Part shown: positions 41,593 through 44,770 of the stretch, in pieces | Position numbering within the stretch: position 1 is the first letter of the stretch | How the letters are laid out: the number at the start of each line of letters is the position of its first letter | Assembly (NCBI RefSeq): GCF_022179805.1 | Contig: NZ_BPUO01000027.1 | Span: forward strand, 1-44,770 | Direction of reading: 5' to 3' | Length of the DNA stretch: 44,770 nucleotides | Source: Cupriavidus pauculus | Lineage (GTDB): Bacteria; Pseudomonadota; Gammaproteobacteria; Burkholderiales; Burkholderiaceae | Notes under the pieces: generated by a model | The model's database searches: none | The model's input: only the letters and a program-made list of their open reading frames with translations | Told to the model about the DNA's origin: nothing | Made by a program: the position numbers and the translations under genes

Positions 41593-43020
41593 ATGAACAA
41601 CAAACTCGGCGCTACCCGCGAAACTACGTTGGCGCGGGACACCGATCCGTCAGTCGGCATTGATGGCGCAGCAGCTCCGCACACAACAGTCGGCCGCGAG
41701 ACGCAGATGCCTTCGCTAGATATGCATGCGTTGCAGCGGATGTCCCAAACCATGGCCGCTGAGGTCACGCCAAACACTCGCGTGCGAACCCTACTGCATG
41801 GAGCCATGGAAAGTACCGAAGCAACCTGGGGCCTTTTGGCAGTGTGTCACAACGGACACTGGGAGGCCGCGGCTAGCGCGCGACCATCGGGTTCGCCTCA
41901 AACTTGCGGTAAGCCGTGGGACAATGACGATCCGCCGGCACCGGATATGCTTCCCACATCAATCCTTTGCCATGCCGCGAACCAGCTCGACGGTTTTGTG
42001 CTGCACGATGCCTGGAGTGCGCCTCAATGGCAAATCGACGCTTATGTGCGCTGTTGCCAGCCACGCTCAGTGCTTTGCGTGCCCATGCGCTGTAATGGCA
42101 AGTTGGTCGGCGCAATGTATTTGGAGCACCAGAGCATTGCCGGCCTGTTTACGCCGTCAAGGACGGCCGTGGTCGAGATTATTGCGCTGCAGGCTGGGCT
42201 CGCCCTAGAACACGCTCGTTTGCACGACGCGCTATCGGCGCAGTTAGAACAGCTAAGTTGCACTGAGGAAAAGATGCGACAGACGCTCTCGGAACTCGAA
42301 CGTGCCACGCGACTTAAAGGCCTTGGCGAGTTGGTGGCTTCTATCGTCCACGAGGTGGCACAGCCAGTCACGGCACTCGACTCATCTGCTCGGGCCGGCT
42401 TGCGCTGGTTGGACAGCAACACACCAAATGTAGACGCAGCACGCGAGATGTTTGCACACATTTCCGCATGCGCCAGTCGCGCAAGGACAATCATCAGCGG
42501 GCTGCGTGCAAACGCGCGACAGGCAGAGCCAGTTTTCACTACTTTTGATCTCGACGAAGTCTTGACTGAAGTCGCGACCATCTTGACCAGCACGCTCGAT
42601 GCGATGAAAGTCAGTTTTCAGCTGATTCAACTTTCCGGACCGACACCAGTGCATGGTGAACGCATGCAGTTGCAGCAAGCGCTGATCAACCTAATTATCA
42701 ACGGCGCTGAATCGATGGCGGATCAACCGGAAGACACGAGGCTGGTCGTACTTAGCGGAGAAGCGATCGATGATTTGTTGCATATACACATCGACGACAA
42801 TGGCGAGGGTTTCGACCCCGCGCTAGAACACTGCCTATTTGAACCGCTATTCACTACCAAGCAAAACGGGATGGGGATGGGCCTCGCGATATGCAAATCT
42901 ATCGTTGAGACGCACCAAGGCCGACTCGAACTGATTCACCGTTCCGAAGGGGGCACCCGGGCGACACTTACGCTACCCGCGTTAGCTACCTCGACCTGCG
43001 CGGTAAGGCTTCTACAATAG
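41593..43020 (+). CDS. Sensor histidine kinase 2 (GAF - HisKA - HATPase)
   Basis: A 475-residue soluble sensor. Residues 1-45 are a polar leader, GAF lies at about 48-215 (SVLCVPMRCNGKLVGAMYLEH is a typical GAF strand) and a short coiled coil at 215-240. HisKA has H253 in SIVHEVAQPVTAL, and the ATP-binding domain carries INLIINGAES (N box), DDNGEGFDP (G1) and GMGMGLAICKSIVETHQG (G2). The last three parts match those of the giant sensor at 33.9-39.1 kb, indicating a shared ancestor without the pseudokinase-ATPase front. It converges on response regulator 2 with a 117-bp gap. ATG 41593 has only a weak purine stretch before it. Confidence 0.9.
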   Translation: MNNKLGATRETTLARDTDPSVGIDGAAAPHTTVGRETQMPSLDMHALQRMSQTMAAEVTPNTRVRTLLHGAMESTEATWGLLAVCHNGHWEAAASARPSGSPQTCGKPWDNDDPPAPDMLPTSILCHAANQLDGFVLHDAWSAPQWQIDAYVRCCQPRSVLCVPMRCNGKLVGAMYLEHQSIAGLFTPSRTAVVEIIALQAGLALEHARLHDALSAQLEQLSCTEEKMRQTLSELERATRLKGLGELVASIVHEVAQPVTALDSSARAGLRWLDSNTPNVDAAREMFAHISACASRARTIISGLRANARQAEPVFTTFDLDEVLTEVATILTSTLDAMKVSFQLIQLSGPTPVHGERMQLQQALINLIINGAESMADQPEDTRLVVLSGEAIDDLLHIHIDDNGEGFDPALEHCLFEPLFTTKQNGMGMGLAICKSIVETHQGRLELIHRSEGGTRATLTLPALATSTCAVRLLQ

Positions 43021-43094
43021 CCTCTCGCCCCTATCGTTGCTGCAGGAGCGAGTGTTCCTTTTGGCATTGACGATGGACCATGACACGACAGCCC

Positions 43095-43115
43095 TGGATG
43101 CAGACTCGGCATCCA
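43095..43115. terminator. Weak hairpin between sensor kinase 2 and response regulator 2
   Basis: TGGATGC-N7-GCATCCA is a perfect 7-bp stem in the convergent gap, 75 bp after the kinase stop and 23 bp after the regulator stop. It lacks a T-run. It may act as a modest two-way barrier. Confidence 0.3.
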
Positions 43116-43137
43116 TATCTGTCGAAAACGACCGAAC

Positions 43138-43794
43138 TCAGCCCTCGATCGCCAACGCCTGCAGCATACGGACAATTTCCACCACGCTGCGCGCGTTCAT
43201 TTTCTTCATTGCTTGGCCACGATAGATCTTCGCCGTAATTTCGGCCACGCCCATCGCGCCCGCGATCTGTTTGTTCATTAACCCACGAACAAGGAGCCGC
43301 AACACCTCACGCTCGCGCTCGGTCAGCGTCTGCCAATTTGCCCGCAAGTCGCGAAGAGCCTGTTCGGTCTCAATCCGCTTAGCATCCCGCTCGATTGCAG
43401 CAACTACAGCGTCGATCATGTCTTGGTCTCGGAACGGCTTGGCAAGAAAATCTACCGCTCCAGCCTTCATCGCCTTTACCGTCATCGCTATGTCAGCGTG
43501 TCCACTGATAAAGACGATAGGAATGTGTGGCGCTCCCTTCTCTACCAGCGACCGTTGAAATGCCAGTCCACTTATGCCACGAAGCCTGACATCCAACACC
43601 AGACAAGATGGGCCATCAACCTGTGGTGCGCGCAAATACTGCTCGACAGAAGGGAAAGGCCTGACCGCCAACTCAATCGATTCGAATAAGCAGCCAAGAG
43701 AGCTGCGCACCAAATCGTCGTCATCGACAATGTGGACAGTGCCTTGCACTAAGGCATGCGAAGCTGGTAATGGAGCTAGACTAATAACAGACAT
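43138..43794 (-). CDS. FixJ/TodT-type response regulator 2
   Basis: ATG 43794 (MSVISLAPL) is preferred to the codon at 43815; this gives 218 residues. The receiver shows IVDDDDLVRSSLG, phosphoacceptor D in CLVLDVRLRG, IVFISGHADIAMTVKAMKAGAVDFLAKPFRDQDMIDAV, and a LuxR-type helix-turn-helix, LTEREREVLRLLVRGLMNKQIAGAMGVAEITAKIYRG. It shares long identical blocks with response regulator 1 (for example MTVKAMKAGA and DFLAKPFRDQD), so the pair arose by duplication. It is likely phosphorylated by sensor kinase 2 and may cross-talk with the other pair. Confidence 0.92.
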   Translation of the reverse strand: MSVISLAPLPASHALVQGTVHIVDDDDLVRSSLGCLFESIELAVRPFPSVEQYLRAPQVDGPSCLVLDVRLRGISGLAFQRSLVEKGAPHIPIVFISGHADIAMTVKAMKAGAVDFLAKPFRDQDMIDAVVAAIERDAKRIETEQALRDLRANWQTLTEREREVLRLLVRGLMNKQIAGAMGVAEITAKIYRGQAMKKMNARSVVEIVRMLQALAIEG

Positions 43795-43895
43795 GGTATT
43801 GAACGGGAAGTACACGCAGCCAGGTCAGACGCTGATGCAACAGTATAGTAATACCTGCGACTGTGAGGGTAGGCGGAACGCCGAAAGACGCTGGA

Positions 43896-44453
43896 CTACG
43901 CAGCAGCGCCCGACTTCGGGAGATCGGCGCGGACGGTACGCAACACGCTGTCGATGACAAACGATTTCCAATGCTCAACTGCATCCGGAGAGTCGAGGTC
44001 CTCGCCCAGGAAGACCGACAACGCGTACCGGTTCGAAGAATAAAAATACGCCGGCGATGCGATCAACAAGAAAACGTCGCGCGCAGTCAGGGTCGGACAA
44101 AATAGCCCCCGTTCAATCCCGCTGGTCACGATTCCTTCGACGATGCGCACCGCGCGATAAGAAAACTCGCCGCGAGGTACAGAACCGGAGACATGCTTCC
44201 CCTTGTGGAGATTCTCCGTATTGAGCAGATTGACGAAGTCGGGATTGCGCCGGTAGTAGTCCAGTTTGAACGGGATGAGTACCTTTAGAGCCTCCACTCG
44301 ATCCGAAGGATCCGGTGAGACCTTTGCCTCTGCCCTGTCCATACGCCGGCAAATGGATCCGAGCACGGCTACAAACAGGCCCTCCTTGCTCCCGGACCAA
44401 AGACCCGCCTTATCACCGGTCAACTGATGCAGCCGCCAGCTTGGGACCCCCAT
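43896..44453 (-). pseudogene. TetR-family regulator remnant without its DNA-binding domain
   Basis: Homology to a TetR regulator begins at about 44400 with SGSKEGLFVAVLGSICRRMD, the last helix of the normal DNA-binding domain, and continues to the C-terminus (DYYRRNPDFVNLLNTENLHKG, SGIERGLFCPTLTARDVF). The preceding 45 residues of the TetR helix-turn-helix are missing and replaced by unrelated sequence; an ATG at 44453 could still start a 185-residue protein. It cannot bind DNA in the usual way. The broken end lies next to a fragment of another gene and the rRNA operon end. Confidence 0.65.
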
Positions 44454-44485
44454 GTCTTCAGGCCGGATTGCATTGTTCAGCACGC

Positions 44486-44611
44486 CTAACTGTTTTCGCA
44501 GTCGATCTCGACCAGATAGAGAAACCACGGGGCTTCGCCATCCGCGGCAATGCCACAGCTGCTTTCGGGTTCTACGGGTAGTAGTGGAGCGAGATCGGTG
44601 TCGACGGTCAT
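44486..44611 (-). pseudogene. GIY-YIG nuclease family fragment (N-terminal about 41 residues)
   Basis: From ATG 44611 the frame encodes about 41 residues ending in GEAPWFLYLVEIDCENS*. The PWFLYLVE segment corresponds to the first strand of GIY-YIG single-domain nucleases, which normally continues with a YTGIT-type motif. Here a stop at 44486 follows at once and the sequence then changes to the TetR remnant, so the catalytic part was lost. The identification rests on a short segment. Confidence 0.45.
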
Positions 44612-44650
44612 TTTGACGCCGATGATACGCACTGTTTTCCGAGCGCGCAA

Positions 44651-44684
44651 AAGCAAAACCCCCAAGCTTTCGGGCTTGGGGGTT
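44651..44684 (-). terminator. Intrinsic terminator of the rRNA operon
   Basis: On the minus strand a perfect 11-bp stem, AACCCCCAAGC paired with GCTTGGGGGTT around a 6-base loop, is followed by TTTTGCTTTTGC. It lies 13 bp after the 3' end of the 5S gene and is a textbook rho-independent terminator. Confidence 0.9.
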
Positions 44685-44696
44685 CTGGGTATAAGA

Positions 44697-44770
44697 GCCT
44701 GGCGATGACCTACTTTCACACGGGTAGTCCGCACTATCATCGGCGCAAAGTCGTTTCACGGTCCTGTTCG
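44697..44770 (-). rRNA. rrf: 5S ribosomal RNA, 3' two-thirds (window edge)
   Basis: Reading leftward from the edge, the sequence begins CGAACAGGACCGTGAAACGA and continues to GTAGGTCATCGCCAGGC at 44697. This is the loop-B-to-3'-end part of a betaproteobacterial 5S rRNA; about 74 of 115 nucleotides are present. The rest of the rRNA operon lies to the right. It is the strongest phylogenetic marker in the window. Confidence 0.93.

Noticed and set aside
44486..44759. A single 287-aa gene running from the 5S region through the TetR remnant
   Set aside because: The frame overlaps the 5S gene and terminator, and its first 100 residues are non-coding shadow; only the C-terminal part has homology.
1..44770. 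CRISPR array
   Set aside because: No series of regularly spaced identical 24-40 bp repeats was seen; the only close direct repeats are the two-copy sites at 6.06 and 41.3 kb.
1..44770. tRNA gene or tRNA-linked attachment site
   Set aside because: No cloverleaf with the GGTTCGANTCC-type T-loop was recognised, and no integrase gene is present.

Overview
The window looks like a chromosomal accessory region of a high-GC betaproteobacterium of the Burkholderiales, most likely Cupriavidus or Ralstonia-like. This rests on the partial 5S rRNA at the right edge, the strong G/C third-position bias of the 2-26.5 kb block, the IS30 and IS21 insertion sequence types, and the TodT/FixJ-type two-component genes. 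The genus is an inference; no database search was possible.

Left edge (1-1.8 kb): the first codons of an IS30 transposase, an intact HNH endonuclease, and a frameshifted, truncated Dcm-type cytosine methyltransferase (a likely dead restriction-modification locus).

Core (1.86-26.6 kb): a dense block of DNA-processing and membrane genes with the look of a very large anti-mobile-element island. One leftward operon runs AddB-like nuclease > AddA-like helicase-nuclease > 5'-nucleotidase > NERD-UvrD helicase > DUF445 membrane protein > HTH-WYL regulator, with very tight junctions in its first part. A second leftward operon runs unknown 419-aa protein > phospholipase D-like nuclease > Snf2 helicase, all overlapping by 4-8 bp. 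Diverging from it, a rightward operon encodes an AAA+ ATPase, an unknown helical 422-aa protein, a ZorA/MotA-like and a ZorB/MotB-like protein. A lone 256-aa orphan (+) sits between the two leftward operons. The ZorAB pair and Snf2 helicase recall Zorya, and Snf2 plus PLD recalls DISARM, but the gene set matches no published system I can name. It is the best candidate for an undescribed defence system: a membrane ion-driven sensor coupled to several helicase-nucleases and a nucleotide hydrolase. A 9-bp motif (GCCACRTGA) occurs twice in each of two promoter regions and may tie the operons together.

Scar zone (26.6-31.5 kb): a frameshifted putative beta-flower gene, an A/T-richer DUF4062 gene, an internally deleted IS21 relic, an M48 metalloprotease, a run of short hairpins and a broken IS30 transposase facing a truncated oxidoreductase.

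Right part (31.4-43.8 kb): a TetR-SDR pair, then two paralogous, convergently arranged sensor kinase/response regulator pairs flanking an MFS transporter. The first kinase is a 1719-aa pseudokinase-AAA-GAF-histidine kinase; the second is a compact GAF-histidine kinase. Together they look like a sensory module for uptake or breakdown of a small organic compound.

Right edge (43.9-44.77 kb): remnants of a TetR regulator and a GIY-YIG nuclease abut the terminator and 3' part of a 5S rRNA gene, the end of an rRNA operon read leftward.
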